A stretch of 41,128 nt of DNA from Rhodococcus sp. EPR-157 (GCF_001647195.1 NZ_LVCV01000667.1:1-41128); one strand, 5' to 3'. Shown: positions 26,906-37,144, counted from the stretch's first letter. Notes: generated by a model from the letters alone, not told the origin. Numbers and translations are program-made.

Positions 26906-28251
26906 CGGTAGGCCGGCGAACCCGGTTCCAGTTGTTCTACCCCGAGATGGGACGCACGCATGCGTTCGAGCAACGCGCTCAATCCCGTTGCAACCCCGAG
27001 TTCGATTCCGACCAGCGCCGCACCGGTCTCCCGATTGTTGCGTTTGACGTACTCGAACAGTGTGATGTCGTCGTCCGGACCGAGAACCTCATCGAGGAAT
27101 TTCCGTAGCGCTCCGGGTTCCTGCGGAAAGTCGACCAGGAAGTAGTGCTTGAGCCCGAGGTGGACCAGTGATCGCTCGAGAATCTCCCCGTAGCGGGACA
27201 CATCGTTGTTGCCGCCCGATATCAAGCACACCACGGTGCTTCCCGGTGTGACCGAGATTTGCTTCAGCGCAGCGACACTCAGCGCGCCCGCAGGCTCGGC
27301 GATCACACCTTCGTTCTGGTACAGCTCCAGCATCGCCGTGCAGATCGCACCCTCGTCGACCTGCGTCATAACGAACGGTCCGAACGCGTCGCTGCGTGCG
27401 GGGAACGTCGGCACTGCCACCAGAGGTAGCGACGCGTGCGACACCACTTCCGCGCCGAGCAGCCGTAGAGCTTCGTAGGGAACATCGCCGATTCGGCGGA
27501 CGGCGGCACCGTCGACGAAAGGATCGATATCGGACAACGTCACCGGTCCGCCCGCAATCAAGGCCGCAGTCATCGATGCCGCACCCGACGGTTCGACTCC
27601 GACCAGCGCAGTGGCGGGTGAACGCTCCCGCAGATAGGTCGAGATCCCCGCGATGCATCCGCCGCCGCCGACCGGCATGACAACGGTGTCCGGGGCCGCA
27701 CCCAGTTGCTCGACGATCTCGGCAGCGATAGTTCCCTGACCCGCCACCGTCCGCTCGTCGTCGAACGGCGGGACCATCGTCGCACCGGTGCGAGCGGCGT
27801 CCTGCGCTGCAGCCGCGGCCGCGTCGTCGAAGGTCTCCCCGACGACGATGAGCTCGACGAACGGGCCGCCGTGCACGCGGATCCGGTCGCGCTTCTGCTT
27901 CGGAGTGTTGACCGGCACGTAGATTCGCCCGCGTACCTGCATCGAACGGCACGCGAACGCGACGCCCTGCGCATGGTTTCCTGCGCTCGCCGTGACGACG
28001 CCGGCAGCCAACTCCTCAGGCGCCAGCTGCGCCATCAGGTTGTATGCACCGCGGATCTTGTACGAGCGAACGATCTGGAGATCTTCACGTTTGAGGTAGA
28101 CATTCGCGCCGGTGGCAGCGGACAGGCGCTCGCAGAACTGCAGCGGCGTTGCCGCGACGACGTCCGAAATTCGACGAGCAGCCACATCGATGTCGTCCGC
28201 AGACACTGCGAACGATCGACTGCTGGACACGACGTCAGACGAGTTGGACAC
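26893..28251 (-). CDS. ilvA: Threonine ammonia-lyase (biosynthetic threonine deaminase)
   Basis: A PLP enzyme of 452 residues that converts threonine to 2-oxobutanoate and ammonia, the entry step to isoleucine. The PLP lysine is K65 (VRSYKIRGAYN), the phosphate-binding loop is GGGGC (195-199), and SAGNHAQGVAFA is present. After the catalytic domain (to about 350) a single ACT-like regulatory domain follows (LKHYFLVDFPQEPGALRKFL, ITLFEYVKRNNRETGAALVGIE). That is the shorter form known from corynebacteria, whereas E. coli IlvA has two such domains. Feedback control by isoleucine is expected from the family. The start is GTG 28251; a weak CAGCAT hexamer six bases upstream could be its -10. Confidence 0.94.
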   Translation of the reverse strand: MSNSSDVVSSSRSFAVSADDIDVAARRISDVVAATPLQFCERLSAATGANVYLKREDLQIVRSYKIRGAYNLMAQLAPEELAAGVVTASAGNHAQGVAFACRSMQVRGRIYVPVNTPKQKRDRIRVHGGPFVELIVVGETFDDAAAAAAQDAARTGATMVPPFDDERTVAGQGTIAAEIVEQLGAAPDTVVMPVGGGGCIAGISTYLRERSPATALVGVEPSGAASMTAALIAGGPVTLSDIDPFVDGAAVRRIGDVPYEALRLLGAEVVSHASLPLVAVPTFPARSDAFGPFVMTQVDEGAICTAMLELYQNEGVIAEPAGALSVAALKQISVTPGSTVVCLISGGNNDVSRYGEILERSLVHLGLKHYFLVDFPQEPGALRKFLDEVLGPDDDITLFEYVKRNNRETGAALVGIELGVATGLSALLERMRASHLGVEQLEPGSPAYRYLT

Positions 28252-28294
28252 CCGTCCATGCTGCCACCAGCGCCGATTCGGCTCCTAACCGGGA

Positions 28295-30070
28295 CTAGCC
28301 ACGAGGCGAAAACTGCGAAGGAAGCGGCACGTTCCGCAGATTCGACTTCGCCATCTGGACCGCTTCCCCGACGCCGCCGTTCATCACCATCCGCGACATG
28401 GCAAGGGCGAACCCCTTCACTTGCTCACCGGTGATGCTGGGCGGCAACGACAGAGCATTGGGATCGGTGACGATGTCCACCAGCGCCGGACCGTCATGAT
28501 CGAGTGCGGCACGAATCCCGGATTCCAGATCACCTGGCTGTTCTATCCTCCGCGAGAAGATGCCCAGCGCTGCGGCCACGGCCGCATAATCGGTGGCGGG
28601 GACGTCCACGCCGAAGTCTGGAATACCGTCGACCAACATCTCGAGCTTCACCATCCCGAGCGTCGAATTGTTGAACACGACGATCTTCACCGGCAACCGA
28701 TACATCGCTACCGTCACCAATTCGCCCAGGAGCATCGACAGCCCACCGTCGCCGGACATGGAGACCACCTGCCGCGACGGGAATGCCACCTGCGCGCCGA
28801 TCGCATGGGGCAGCGCATTGGCCATCGAGCCGTGCAGGGCCGAAGCGATGAATCGTCGTTGTCCGTTGGGGTTGAGATAGCGCGCCGTCCACACGTTGCA
28901 CATGCCGGTGTCGGCGGTGAAGATCGCGTCCTCGGCGGCGAGATCGTCGAGAATGGATGCCGCGTACTCGGGGTGAATGGGCGTGCGCTGCTTGACCGGC
29001 TTGGTGTACGCACCGACGACCTTCGTCATGAGCTTGTCGTGCCGATCGAGAGTCCGCTCCAGGAACTTCCGGTCGGTCTTTCGCTCCACCAACGGCAGCA
29101 GGGCAGCCAACGTGCTCTTCGAGTCACCGTGGACCGCGAGATCAAGACTCGTTCGGCGCCCCAGCTTTTCGGCTGCGCTGTCGATCTGGGCCGTGCGGAC
29201 ATCGGCGGGGAGGAACTGGTCGTACGGAAAGTCGGTCCCGATCAGCAGGAGAAGATCGGCGTCGTGAATTCCGTCGTGGGCTGCGCCGTAGCCGAGCAAC
29301 CCGGTCATGCCGATGTCGAACGGATTGTCGTACTGCACGAACTCCTTGCCGCGGAGTGAATGTCCGATCGGCGCGCCCACCTTCTCGGCGAATTCCAGCA
29401 GTTCCGGACGAGCGTCGCGAACACCCGCGCCGGCGAAGATAGCTACGGTCCCAGCCGCGTTCACTGCTGCAGCCAGCGTCTCGACGTCCTCCGCCGCGGG
29501 CACCAGCGACGGTGTCGCGGTCCGGACGAACGCCGGAGCCGCCCGGCCGATCGGCTCGTCGGCGATGTCACCGGGCAGTGTCACCACCGCGACCCCGGAC
29601 TTGCCGATAGCATGTTGCAGAGCCGAATGCACCACCCGTGGAGACTGTTCGGGCGTGCTGATCAGCTCCGCGTAAACCGAACACTCGACGAACAAGCGGT
29701 CCGGATGAGTTTCTTGGAAGAAACTCGAACCGATCTGCGCGCTCGGGATGTGTGACGCGATAGCCAACACGGGCGCACCCGAGCGAGTGGCGTCGTACAA
29801 GCCGTTGATGAGGTGCAGGTTGCCCGGTCCACACGACCCAGCACACACCGCGAGCTTGCCCGTCAGCTGAGCCTCCGCGGCCGCTGCGAATGCGGCCGCT
29901 TCCTCGTGGCGAACGTGTATCCAGTCGAGCCCGCCGGCCTTCGCTCCCCCACTTCGGCGGACCGCGTCGACGATCGGATTGAGACTGTCCCCGACTATTC
30001 CGTAGATTCGCTCGACACCCGCCTCGATCAGTTGCGTGACGATTTGGTCGGCGACGGTCTCGTTTCTCAA
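28295..30070 (-). CDS. poxB: Pyruvate dehydrogenase (quinone)/pyruvate oxidase-type ThDP enzyme
   Basis: A 591-residue thiamine diphosphate enzyme. The N-terminal ThDP-binding domain has the catalytic Glu in HVRHEEAAAFAAAAEAQLTG, the central FAD-type domain is present, and the C-terminal ThDP motif runs SGDGGLSMLLGELVTVA to VVFNNSTLG. The order and the sequence GSCGPGNLHLINGLYDA match PoxB, which decarboxylates pyruvate to acetate and CO2 and passes electrons to the membrane quinone pool. The start is probably TTG 30070 with GGGAGA eight bases upstream; the frame is open further, but that DNA belongs to the ddn-like gene 14 bases away. The two genes form an operon. Acetolactate synthase is the nearest alternative, but the N-terminus fits PoxB better. 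Confidence 0.9.
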   Translation of the reverse strand: MRNETVADQIVTQLIEAGVERIYGIVGDSLNPIVDAVRRSGGAKAGGLDWIHVRHEEAAAFAAAAEAQLTGKLAVCAGSCGPGNLHLINGLYDATRSGAPVLAIASHIPSAQIGSSFFQETHPDRLFVECSVYAELISTPEQSPRVVHSALQHAIGKSGVAVVTLPGDIADEPIGRAAPAFVRTATPSLVPAAEDVETLAAAVNAAGTVAIFAGAGVRDARPELLEFAEKVGAPIGHSLRGKEFVQYDNPFDIGMTGLLGYGAAHDGIHDADLLLLIGTDFPYDQFLPADVRTAQIDSAAEKLGRRTSLDLAVHGDSKSTLAALLPLVERKTDRKFLERTLDRHDKLMTKVVGAYTKPVKQRTPIHPEYAASILDDLAAEDAIFTADTGMCNVWTARYLNPNGQRRFIASALHGSMANALPHAIGAQVAFPSRQVVSMSGDGGLSMLLGELVTVAMYRLPVKIVVFNNSTLGMVKLEMLVDGIPDFGVDVPATDYAAVAAALGIFSRRIEQPGDLESGIRAALDHDGPALVDIVTDPNALSLPPSITGEQVKGFALAMSRMVMNGGVGEAVQMAKSNLRNVPLPSQFSPRG

Positions 30071-30084
30071 CTTGCTGGTCTCCC

Positions 30085-30519
30085 TCAGGATTTGGTCAAT
30101 ACGAACACAGGGATTTCTCGATCGGTCTTCTTCTGATATTCGGCGTAATCGGGGTATGCCTCGACTGCGCGCTCCCACCAGAGTGCCTTCTCGTCGCCGG
30201 TCACCTCGCGGGCGACGTAATCGGCCTTCTCGGTGCCGTCCTGCAACTCGACGTGTGGCTCGGCTTTGATGTTGAAGTACCACACAGGATGCTTCGGGGC
30301 ACCGCCCAGCGACGCGACGACTGCGTACTCACCGTCGTGTTCGACGCGCATCAGCGGTGTCTTCCGAAGTTTGCCGGACTTGTTGCCCTTGGTCGTCAGT
30401 AAGATGACTGGCATTCCGTTGAGGCTGGTTCCCTCAGTACCGCCGGAACCTTCGAGAAGTTCGGCTTGTTCGCGGGCCCAGTCCGATGTGCTCGGTTCGT
30501 ATTCTCCGGTCAATGGCAT
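30085..30519 (-). CDS. Ddn-like deazaflavin (F420)-dependent nitroreductase-family protein
   Basis: A 144-residue protein of the split-barrel Ddn family. Hallmarks are [25 protein letters not shown] (about 35-59), the [20 protein letters not shown] block (65-84) and [27 protein letters not shown] (108-134), which ends just before the hydrophobic IPVFVLT. Family members use coenzyme F420 to reduce quinones or activated double bonds; the true substrate here is unknown. The ATG is at 30519. The gene is first in a two-gene operon with poxB, a pairing that could link F420 or quinone chemistry to pyruvate oxidation, but this is only positional evidence. Confidence 0.88.
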   Translation of the reverse strand: MPLTGEYEPSTSDWAREQAELLEGSGGTEGTSLNGMPVILLTTKGNKSGKLRKTPLMRVEHDGEYAVVASLGGAPKHPVWYFNIKAEPHVELQDGTEKADYVAREVTGDEKALWWERAVEAYPDYAEYQKKTDREIPVFVLTKS

Positions 30520-30613
30520 GACATCCAGTCAACACCCGACACCCGCACAACGCCACCGACCCCAGCATCCACGTCGGTCGAATCCCGGAAGTTCGGTGGA
30601 CCGAATCTTCTCG

Positions 30614-30639
30614 TGCGTATACCCTGACATGGGTACGCA
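30614..30639. promoter_or_regulatory. Palindrome upstream of the small membrane protein gene (candidate operator)
   Basis: The left arm TGCGTA(TA)CCC and right arm GGGTACGCA pair over nine bases with a 2-base bulge, around the centre TGACAT. The TACCC-N6-GGGTA core resembles sites used by CsoR/RicR-type copper regulators, but the match is short. TATACC (30618-30623) could be a -10 box within it. Confidence 0.4.
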
Positions 30640-30664
30640 GCAATGCCGAACGGAGTGAACTCTT

Positions 30665-30910
30665 GTGACCCACGCAACTCTCAGCACGTGGACGCGTCGA
30701 CGCGCCAGCACGAGCACCGTCGACATCGCAGGTACCGACTGGCCGGTGTACAAGATCGAAGCACTCGTCCTCGGCGCCCTCGTCTTCCTCGGCGCGCTCG
30801 CGCTCACCACATCGCTGCAGGTGGCTGTCCTCACCAGCGCCGCCTCGACGGTGGTGGCCTGGTGGACGTTGCTTATCGTCGAGCGTCGCGCGGCCCGGCA
30901 CCCACGGTGA
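30665..30910 (+). CDS. Small two-helix membrane protein of unknown function
   Basis: An 81-residue protein. After a polar, Arg/Thr-rich N-terminus it has two hydrophobic segments (about 29-48 and 50-70: IEALVLGALVFLGALALTT and VAVLTSAASTVVAWWTLLIV) and a basic C-terminus (ERRAARHPR). I recognise no family. The start is GTG 30665 with CGGAG nine bases upstream. It stands alone between the divergent ddn-like gene and the convergent dnaE. The upstream palindrome suggests regulated expression, and its last five codons are part of a 37-bp sequence repeated downstream. Confidence 0.68.
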   Translation: MTHATLSTWTRRRASTSTVDIAGTDWPVYKIEALVLGALVFLGALALTTSLQVAVLTSAASTVVAWWTLLIVERRAARHPR

Positions 30911-31067
30911 CCGAACGACTCATTCGGTCACCTGACGGGCTGAACGCGCAACTTCCAGCCCACGCTCAGGTTGCAACACGCGCCTGCGCTGCAACCTGCG
31001 CAGCCCGGCACCCACGGTGACCGAACGACTCATTCGGTCCCGAACCCCGCCGAACGACTCACCCGGT
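30893..31067. repeat. Duplicated gene-end hairpin between the small membrane gene and dnaE
   Basis: The 37 bases at 30893-30929 recur exactly at 31003-31039 (offset 110). The first copy holds the last five codons and stop of the small membrane gene plus a hairpin (GGTGACCGAA at 30906-30915 pairing with TTCGGTCACC at 30923-30932). The second copy keeps a 7-bp version of that stem. A related 18-bp sequence with two mismatches (31050-31067) contains the dnaE stop codon. Between the copies lies another stem, CAGGTTGCA (30967-30975) with TGCAACCTG (30990-30998). These are probably terminators of the two convergent genes, multiplied by duplication. Confidence 0.75.
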
Positions 31068-34000
31068 AAGGCATCCCGGCCCGAGCAGAGCTTTCAGATC
31101 ACCCATCAGCGCCGACGTCGGGGTAACCCGCAAGCTGTCGTCGAGCTTCATCGCCGTGACCTTGTCACCACTGACCAGTCGAAGGTGAACGTCGGAGGTG
31201 CCGGGGTGGCTCATCAGGATCTTCTTGAGGGCTCCGACCTTGTCGGCCGTGCATTGACGTGTCGGGAGGCTGACCGCAAGGGGCTTCGCGACGCCCACGG
31301 CCGAAAGGTCAGGGACAGCAAGGTCGTTGGCGATGAGCGAGATGCGATCGTCTCGAACCGACACCCTGCCCTTGACGAGCACCACCGAGTCCTCGGTGAC
31401 GTCTGCGCCGAACACCGAGTACGACTGCGGGAAGAACAGCACCTCGATACCGCCTACGAGGTCTTCCAACTGGGCCGAGGCCCACGTCAGTCCACTCTTG
31501 TTGATTCGACGGTTGACCGAGGCGAGGATGCCGCCGATGGTCACCTGCGTACCGTCCTTGACGTCCCCTTCGAGAATCGCCGGGATGTTCGTATCCGACT
31601 GAGCGGCGAGCATGTGCTCGACACCGAGTAGCGGGTGACCGGACACGTACAGGCCCAGCATTTCGCGCTCGAGCGCCAGGCGATGCTTCGATTCCCATTC
31701 CTCGTCGGGCACACGGACGTTGAACACGGCGGAAATGGACTCGTCCGCGTCCTCACCTCCGAAGAGGTCGAACTGGCCGATTGCTTCGGCCTTCTTCGTT
31801 CCCATCACCGCGTCGATCGCGTCGGCGTGAATGAGCATCAAGCCCTTGCGAGGATGTTCGAGTGAGTCGAACGCTCCCGACTTGATCAGCGATTCGGTGA
31901 CCTTCTTGCTGCACGCGGTCGCATCGATCTTGTTCAGGTAATCGGAGAAGTCGGTGTACTTGGACTTCTCTTCCCGCGCGCGGATGATCGACGCCACGAC
32001 GTTGGTACCGACGTTGCGGACTGCTCCGAGACCGAAGCGGATGTCCTTGCCGACGGAAGCGAAGTTGAGCTCGGATTCGTTGACATCGGGTGGAAGCACG
32101 GTGATTCCGAGCTTGCGGCAGTCGGCGAGGTAGATGGCCGACTTGTCCTTGTCGTCGCCGACGCTGGTGAGCAGACCGGCCATGTATTCGCCGGGATAGT
32201 TCGCCTTGAGGTATCCGGTCCAGTACGACACGAGCCCGTATCCGGCCGCATGCGACTTGTTGAACGCGTAGCCCGCGAACGGCAGAACGGTATCCCACAA
32301 CGCCTTGATGGCTGCTTCGGAGAAGCCGTTGTCCAGCATTCCCTGCCGGAACCCTGCGTATGCCTCTTCCAGCACCGAGAGCTTCTTCTTACCCATGGCG
32401 CGTCGCAGCAGATCGGCCTGGCCGAGCGAATACCCGGCGACCTTCTGCGCGATCTGCATGATCTGCTCCTGATACACGATCAGGCCGTAGGTGTCCTTGA
32501 GGATTTCGGCGAGCGGTTCCTCGAGCTCAGGGTGAATCGGCTTTACTTCTTGGCGACCGTTCTTGCGGTCGGCATAGTCGTTGTGCGCGTTCATGCCCAT
32601 CGGGCCGGGTCGGTACAACGCCAGGACGGCGACGATGTCCTCGAACCCCGTCGGCTGCATCCTGCGGAGGAGATCCCGCATGGCGCTACCGTCCAACTGG
32701 AACACACCGAGTGTGTCTCCGCGGGCCAACAATTCGTACGTCGCGGGGTCGTCGAGGCTGAGCGTGTCGAGGTCGACGTCGACCCCGCGATTGCTCTTGA
32801 TGTTGTCGATGGCGTCACCGATGACGGTGAGGTTGCGCAGCCCGAGGAAGTCCATCTTGAGCAGACCGATGGCCTCGCACGACGGGTAGTCCCAGCCGGT
32901 GATGATCGCGCCGTCCTGCGCTCGCTTCCACACCGGAATGGCGTCGGTCAGCGGCTCCGAGGACATGATGACCGCGCAGGCGTGAACGCCGGCGTTTCGA
33001 ATCAGCCCTTCCAGCCCGCGGGCCGTCTTGTAGATGGTGGCGACATCGGGATTCGAGTCGATGAGCGCTCGGACCTCGGTCGCTTCCTTGTACCGCTCGT
33101 GCGCCGGATCGGTGATGCCTGCCACCGCGATGTCCTTGGCCATGATGGGCGGTGGAAGCGCCTTGGTGATCTGGTCGGCGATCGCGAATCCCGGCTGGCC
33201 GAACTGCACGCGCGCAGAGTCCTTGATGGCGGCCTTGGTCTTGATGGTTCCGAACGTGATGACCTGCGCGACGCGGTCACTGCCCCACTTCTCGGTGGCA
33301 TACCGCACCATTTCGCCACGACGACGATCGTCGAAGTCGATATCGATATCGGGCATGGACACGCGCTCGGGGTTGAGAAATCGCTCGAACAGCAGACCGT
33401 GCGGCAGTGGGTCGATGTTGGTGATGCCCATCGCGTACGCGACGAGCGAGCCTGCTGCCGATCCACGACCCGGTCCGACGCGGATACCGACAGAACGTGC
33501 GTACGCGATGAGGTCACCGACGACGAGGAAGTACGCCGGGAAGCCCATCTCGAGAATGACGGAGATCTCGTACTTGGCGCGATCGCGGTATTCCTGAGGG
33601 ACACCGTCCGGGAACCGCCACTCGAGGCCGCGGTCCACCTCTTTGGTCAGGAACGATCCCTGGGTATCGCCTTCCGGGACAGGGAAGATGGGCATGCGAT
33701 CGCGGTGCGCCCACACGTCGTCGTACGGCTGGACACGCTCGGCGATCAGCAGCGTGCTGTCGCACGCACCGGGCACCTCGTCATCCCACAGCGCCCGCAT
33801 CTCTGCTGCGGACTTGAGGTAATAGCCGTCGCCGTCGAATTTGAATCGCGTCGGATCGCTCAGGGTCTTGCCGGTCTGGATGCAGAGCAGCGCTTCGTGG
33901 TTTTCCGCTGCGTCTTTGGTGACGTAGTGACAGTCGTTCGTAGCGAGAGGCGGGATCGACAGCTTCTTGCCGATATCGATCAGTCCTTCGCGCACGCGCC

Positions 34001-34595
34001 GCTCGATGGACAGACCGTGGTCCATCAGCTCGAGGAAGAAGTTCTCCGGGCCCCAGATCTCCTGCCATTTGGCTGCCGCTTCGAGGGCCTCTCGATCCTG
34101 GCCGAGACGCAGCCGCGTCTGTACCTCCCCCGACGGGCACCCGGGGGTCGCGATGATCCCTTCGGCGTGCGTCGCGATGATCTCCTCGTCCATGCGCGCC
34201 CACTTGCCCAGCTGACCCTCGATCGAGGCCAGTGACGACAACTTGAAGAGATTCCGTACGCCCGTCGCGTTCTCGGCGACCATCGTCATGTGCGTGTACG
34301 CGCCGCTACCGGAGACATCGTCCGACTTCTGGCTGCGATCGCCCCACAGCACGCGCTTCTTGTTGAATCGCGACTCGGGAGCGATGTACGCCTCGATACC
34401 GATGATCGGTTTGATTCCGGCCTTCTTGGCCTCGTTGTAGAACTCGCTGGCGCCGTACATGTTGCCGTGGTCGGTCATTCCGACTGCCGTCATCTCGAGA
34501 CGCGCAGCCTCTGCGAACATAGGCGCGATCTTGGCGGCCCCGTCGAGCATCGAGTACTCGGTGTGGTTGTGCAGATGAACGAACGAGTCAGCCAC
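31059..34595 (-). CDS. dnaE: DNA polymerase III alpha subunit
   Basis: The replicative polymerase subunit, 1178 residues. The N-terminal PHP domain is intact ([15 protein letters not shown], then [17 protein letters not shown]). The catalytic palm carries the metal-binding aspartates in [10 protein letters not shown] (D416, D418), preceded by [16 protein letters not shown]. The fingers region includes [12 protein letters not shown]. Later come ALYRPGPMG and [30 protein letters not shown], the beta-clamp-binding region and an OB fold ([18 protein letters not shown]). The length fits the main replicative DnaE1 rather than the mutagenic DnaE2. GTG 34595 has AGGAGA seven bases upstream; a TAGAGT hexamer at 34652-34657 on the minus strand may be the -10. 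Confidence 0.96.
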   Translation of the reverse strand: MADSFVHLHNHTEYSMLDGAAKIAPMFAEAARLEMTAVGMTDHGNMYGASEFYNEAKKAGIKPIIGIEAYIAPESRFNKKRVLWGDRSQKSDDVSGSGAYTHMTMVAENATGVRNLFKLSSLASIEGQLGKWARMDEEIIATHAEGIIATPGCPSGEVQTRLRLGQDREALEAAAKWQEIWGPENFFLELMDHGLSIERRVREGLIDIGKKLSIPPLATNDCHYVTKDAAENHEALLCIQTGKTLSDPTRFKFDGDGYYLKSAAEMRALWDDEVPGACDSTLLIAERVQPYDDVWAHRDRMPIFPVPEGDTQGSFLTKEVDRGLEWRFPDGVPQEYRDRAKYEISVILEMGFPAYFLVVGDLIAYARSVGIRVGPGRGSAAGSLVAYAMGITNIDPLPHGLLFERFLNPERVSMPDIDIDFDDRRRGEMVRYATEKWGSDRVAQVITFGTIKTKAAIKDSARVQFGQPGFAIADQITKALPPPIMAKDIAVAGITDPAHERYKEATEVRALIDSNPDVATIYKTARGLEGLIRNAGVHACAVIMSSEPLTDAIPVWKRAQDGAIITGWDYPSCEAIGLLKMDFLGLRNLTVIGDAIDNIKSNRGVDVDLDTLSLDDPATYELLARGDTLGVFQLDGSAMRDLLRRMQPTGFEDIVAVLALYRPGPMGMNAHNDYADRKNGRQEVKPIHPELEEPLAEILKDTYGLIVYQEQIMQIAQKVAGYSLGQADLLRRAMGKKKLSVLEEAYAGFRQGMLDNGFSEAAIKALWDTVLPFAGYAFNKSHAAGYGLVSYWTGYLKANYPGEYMAGLLTSVGDDKDKSAIYLADCRKLGITVLPPDVNESELNFASVGKDIRFGLGAVRNVGTNVVASIIRAREEKSKYTDFSDYLNKIDATACSKKVTESLIKSGAFDSLEHPRKGLMLIHADAIDAVMGTKKAEAIGQFDLFGGEDADESISAVFNVRVPDEEWESKHRLALEREMLGLYVSGHPLLGVEHMLAAQSDTNIPAILEGDVKDGTQVTIGGILASVNRRINKSGLTWASAQLEDLVGGIEVLFFPQSYSVFGADVTEDSVVLVKGRVSVRDDRISLIANDLAVPDLSAVGVAKPLAVSLPTRQCTADKVGALKKILMSHPGTSDVHLRLVSGDKVTAMKLDDSLRVTPTSALMGDLKALLGPGCLTG

Positions 34596-34789
34596 GAAGT
34601 TGTCTCCTGAAGGTCGAGCGGGTCGATATGTCGAGACGCAAAGTGCACCTCACTCTAGGCGCTGGAACCGACAGATTTTTCCGCACTCGCGGTGTGTCAC
34701 GCGTACCTGCGTGTCGCACCTGGGCGCGTCGTGACAGGTGTGACGGAAGAGACCGATGGGAGCGCCGCGATCGAGAACGGAGGCATGCC
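34596..34789. other. 194-base intergenic region upstream of dnaE
   Basis: I see no gene here. On the minus strand TAGAGT (34652-34657) is a possible dnaE -10, giving a leader of about 50 bases that contains the AGGAGA site. A 7-bp inverted repeat, TGTCACG (34695-34701) and CGTGACA (34730-34736), lies further upstream and could be a regulatory site. Confidence 0.4.
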
Positions 34790-35455
34790 TCACGGCGGCG
34801 GGATCGGTCCGTCATCGGGCAGCGCGCCCACGACATCCACGTAGTCCGGTAGCAACGCCCGGACCGCGAAACGTCCGGCAACAGCGTCGGACGGTAGCGC
34901 CTCGACTGTGCGAACACCGGACGTCGCTTGGATCGACCGCAACGAGATCCCACTCGCGTGCACCACCAGACCCACTACGCAGTCGCACCCGGCAGCCAGC
35001 CGAGGCAACGACGCCGCGTCGATCTGCGATTGGCGATCCCATTGGCCGGTCGAGCCGTGCAGCCCGGACGCTGCGGTGTCCTCGGACGCCAGCACCGACT
35101 GCTCGGTGCCGGGCACCCCTACCACGATTGACGGGGTCTGGACCCTGTCCATCGGAACGCGGATCAGTACCTGCGCAATTCGTGTGCCGCCTGCGGATTC
35201 GTAGGCCGTCGCGGGAGATGTCGCGGCCGCAAACGACACGAGCGCCCAATGAAGGTCTTCGTCGGCTGCCGCATCCTGCACGCTCTGCACGGAGCGCGAG
35301 GTGTAGTTTGCGACAGTCTCACCGTTGTCCGGTCCGAGTCGGTCGGTGTTCACTCCCGGCTGCGGCAGCGGGATCATGACACCGACGACCGCGAACAGGA
35401 CAAGAGTCACCACGACGAGCGCGCATGCCTCGGCAACTCCCCGCACCCATCTCAT
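34790..35455 (-). CDS. Exported or membrane-anchored protein of unknown function in the lspA-rluD operon
   Basis: A 221-residue protein with one N-terminal hydrophobic segment (about 10-30: [19 protein letters not shown]) after a short basic start (MRWVRGVAE). It has no lipobox, so it is probably an anchored or secreted protein with an extracytoplasmic domain. The domain contains short hydrophobic strands ([51 protein letters not shown]) and ends with a Pro-rich tail. I recognise no family. The ATG overlaps the rluD stop by four bases (ATGA), making it third in the lspA-rluD operon. Confidence 0.72.
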   Translation of the reverse strand: MRWVRGVAEACALVVVTLVLFAVVGVMIPLPQPGVNTDRLGPDNGETVANYTSRSVQSVQDAAADEDLHWALVSFAAATSPATAYESAGGTRIAQVLIRVPMDRVQTPSIVVGVPGTEQSVLASEDTAASGLHGSTGQWDRQSQIDAASLPRLAAGCDCVVGLVVHASGISLRSIQATSGVRTVEALPSDAVAGRFAVRALLPDYVDVVGALPDDGPIPPP

Positions 35456-36378
35456 GCCGAGCGCAGCACCTCGAGTGCATGTTCGAGATCGGCCGGATAC
35501 TTACTCTCGATCTCCACCCAGCGACCGTCCGACGGGTGGGCGAATGCCAGCGACTTGGCGTGCAGCCATTGGCGTTCGAGGCCGAGGCGTTCGGCAAGGC
35601 GTGGGTCGGCACCGTAGGTCAAGTCGCCGCAACACGGGTGCCGCAGGGCCGAAAAGTGAACTCTGATCTGATGGGTGCGCCCGGTTTCGAGATGGACGTC
35701 GAGCAGGCTGGCGGCCTGGAAAGCCTCGATCGTGTCGTAATGGGTCACACTCTCTTTGCCGTCGGCCCGGACGGCGAACTTCCAGTCGTTGCTGCCGTGT
35801 CTCCCGATCGGCGCATCGATGGTGCCGCTGCTCGGATCCGGATGCCCCTGTACGAGTGCGTGATACCGCTTCTCGATGGTCCGCTGCTTGAACGCGCGCT
35901 TGAGCAACGTGTACGCCCGTTCCGAGGTCGCCACGACCATCACTCCCGACGTCCCGACGTCGAGACGGTGCACGATTCCCTGACGCTCGTGCGCTCCCGA
36001 CGTCGAGATGCGGAAGCCGGCTGCGGCAAGACCACCGATGACCGTCGGCCCCGTCCACCCGACACTGGCATGGGCCGCGACACCGACAGGTTTGTCGACG
36101 GCAACGATGTCGTCGTCGGCGTACAGAATCTCCATGCCGTCCACGGGAACAGCTTCGACAGTGAGTTCACGGGCAGGCTCGGGAAGAACCACTTCGATCC
36201 ACGACCCGGCCGACAATCGGTCCGACTTGCCGACTGCGGTGCCGTTCACCGCAACCGAACCTTCTTCCGCCAGCGTCGCCACGACGGTGCGCGACAGGCC
36301 GAGCAATCTGGACACACCCGCATCCACCCGCATACCGTCCAGGCCGTCGGGAACCGGCATCGAGCGCGACTCTCTCAC
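35452..36378 (-). CDS. rluD: Large-subunit rRNA pseudouridine synthase, RluD family
   Basis: A 308-residue RluA/RluD-family enzyme. An N-terminal S4 RNA-binding domain ([40 protein letters not shown]) precedes the catalytic domain with the conserved Asp in [42 protein letters not shown] and GDLTYGADP are also typical. It isomerises specific uridines in 23S rRNA helix 69; the exact sites are inferred from the family. The GTG at 36378 overlaps the lspA stop by four bases (GTGA), giving the same length that I recall for the mycobacterial homologue; ATG 36360 is an alternative start. Confidence 0.94.
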   Translation of the reverse strand: MRESRSMPVPDGLDGMRVDAGVSRLLGLSRTVVATLAEEGSVAVNGTAVGKSDRLSAGSWIEVVLPEPARELTVEAVPVDGMEILYADDDIVAVDKPVGVAAHASVGWTGPTVIGGLAAAGFRISTSGAHERQGIVHRLDVGTSGVMVVATSERAYTLLKRAFKQRTIEKRYHALVQGHPDPSSGTIDAPIGRHGSNDWKFAVRADGKESVTHYDTIEAFQAASLLDVHLETGRTHQIRVHFSALRHPCCGDLTYGADPRLAERLGLERQWLHAKSLAFAHPSDGRWVEIESKYPADLEHALEVLRSA

Positions 36379-37055
36379 TTTTGTTCCGCCGCACCGGAAT
36401 TGGCGACGTCCTTCTTCGACGACACCCGTTCTCCGTTGGGCTCGAAGCCGAGCAGACTCACTGCAACCAGCAGGATCGCGCCGCACACGATGGAAGAATC
36501 AGCGACGTTGAACACCGGCCACCATCCGACGGAAACGAAGTCCACCACATGCCCCTGCAACGGCCCGGGAGAACGGAAGAAGCGGTCGATCAGATTTCCC
36601 AGCGCGCCGCCGAGAACAAGTCCGAGTCCGATCGCCCACCACGGCGAACGTAGAGTCCGGCCGATTCGAATCACGGCGATGACGACACAAATCGCAACGA
36701 TGGTCAGGAGCCACGTCATGCCCGTTGCCATCGAGAATGCGGCACCCGGATTGCGTACCAGCCGCAGCGTGACCACATCGCCGATGATCTCGACCGGCCT
36801 ACCCGGCGCGATGAAGTGCACAACCGCGATCTTGGTGACGAGGTCGAAGGCGAGAATGAAAAACGCGATCACGATCAGCATCCGAGTGCGCAGTGGTCGT
36901 CGAGCCTGATCCCCTGAGGCTGCCGAGGCCGAGCCGACGTCCGAAGCCGGTCCAGGCACAGCGGCGGACGCATCTGCAGCGGTCTCCGGCCTTTCGGCAG
37001 CGGTATCCGGGCTGGAATCTGGACTGGGCGAATCGGTCGGGCGGTCGTCACTCAC
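36375..37055 (-). CDS. lspA: Lipoprotein signal peptidase (signal peptidase II)
   Basis: From GTG 37055 the protein is 226 residues. The N-terminal 50 or so residues are a polar, Ser/Pro/Asp/Ala-rich cytoplasmic extension. Four membrane helices follow, with the LspA motifs [27 protein letters not shown] (first catalytic Asp) and [19 protein letters not shown] (second catalytic Asp). It removes signal peptides from diacylated prolipoproteins, of which three are encoded just beyond. A CATGAT hexamer ends seven positions before the GTG, suggesting a leaderless message; an ATG at 37073 would lie upstream of that hexamer. It heads the lspA-rluD-hypothetical operon. Confidence 0.95.
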   Translation of the reverse strand: MSDDRPTDSPSPDSSPDTAAERPETAADASAAVPGPASDVGSASAASGDQARRPLRTRMLIVIAFFILAFDLVTKIAVVHFIAPGRPVEIIGDVVTLRLVRNPGAAFSMATGMTWLLTIVAICVVIAVIRIGRTLRSPWWAIGLGLVLGGALGNLIDRFFRSPGPLQGHVVDFVSVGWWPVFNVADSSIVCGAILLVAVSLLGFEPNGERVSSKKDVANSGAAEQK

Positions 37056-37061
37056 ACCCCT

Positions 37062-37067
37062 ATCATG
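37062..37067 (-). promoter_or_regulatory. Candidate -10 box of lspA (leaderless)
   Basis: The minus strand reads CATGAT, six bases (AGGGGT), then GTG 37055. The hexamer is weaker than others in the window. AGGGG is too close to the GTG to be a good ribosome binding site. Confidence 0.4.
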
Positions 37068-37144
37068 TCGCATCGAAGCCCTGCGCCTGTCACCCGCATC
37101 TGCGACGACACCGCACGCCTGCGTGCGGTGTCGTCGAGCATCCG

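Noticed and set aside
32250-34235. Open reading frame of 661 codons on the plus strand opposite dnaE
   Set aside because: dnaE is unmistakable on the minus strand. The antisense frame is Arg/Val/Asp-rich and lacks any recognisable fold or ribosome binding site. Long antisense frames are expected in high-GC genes.
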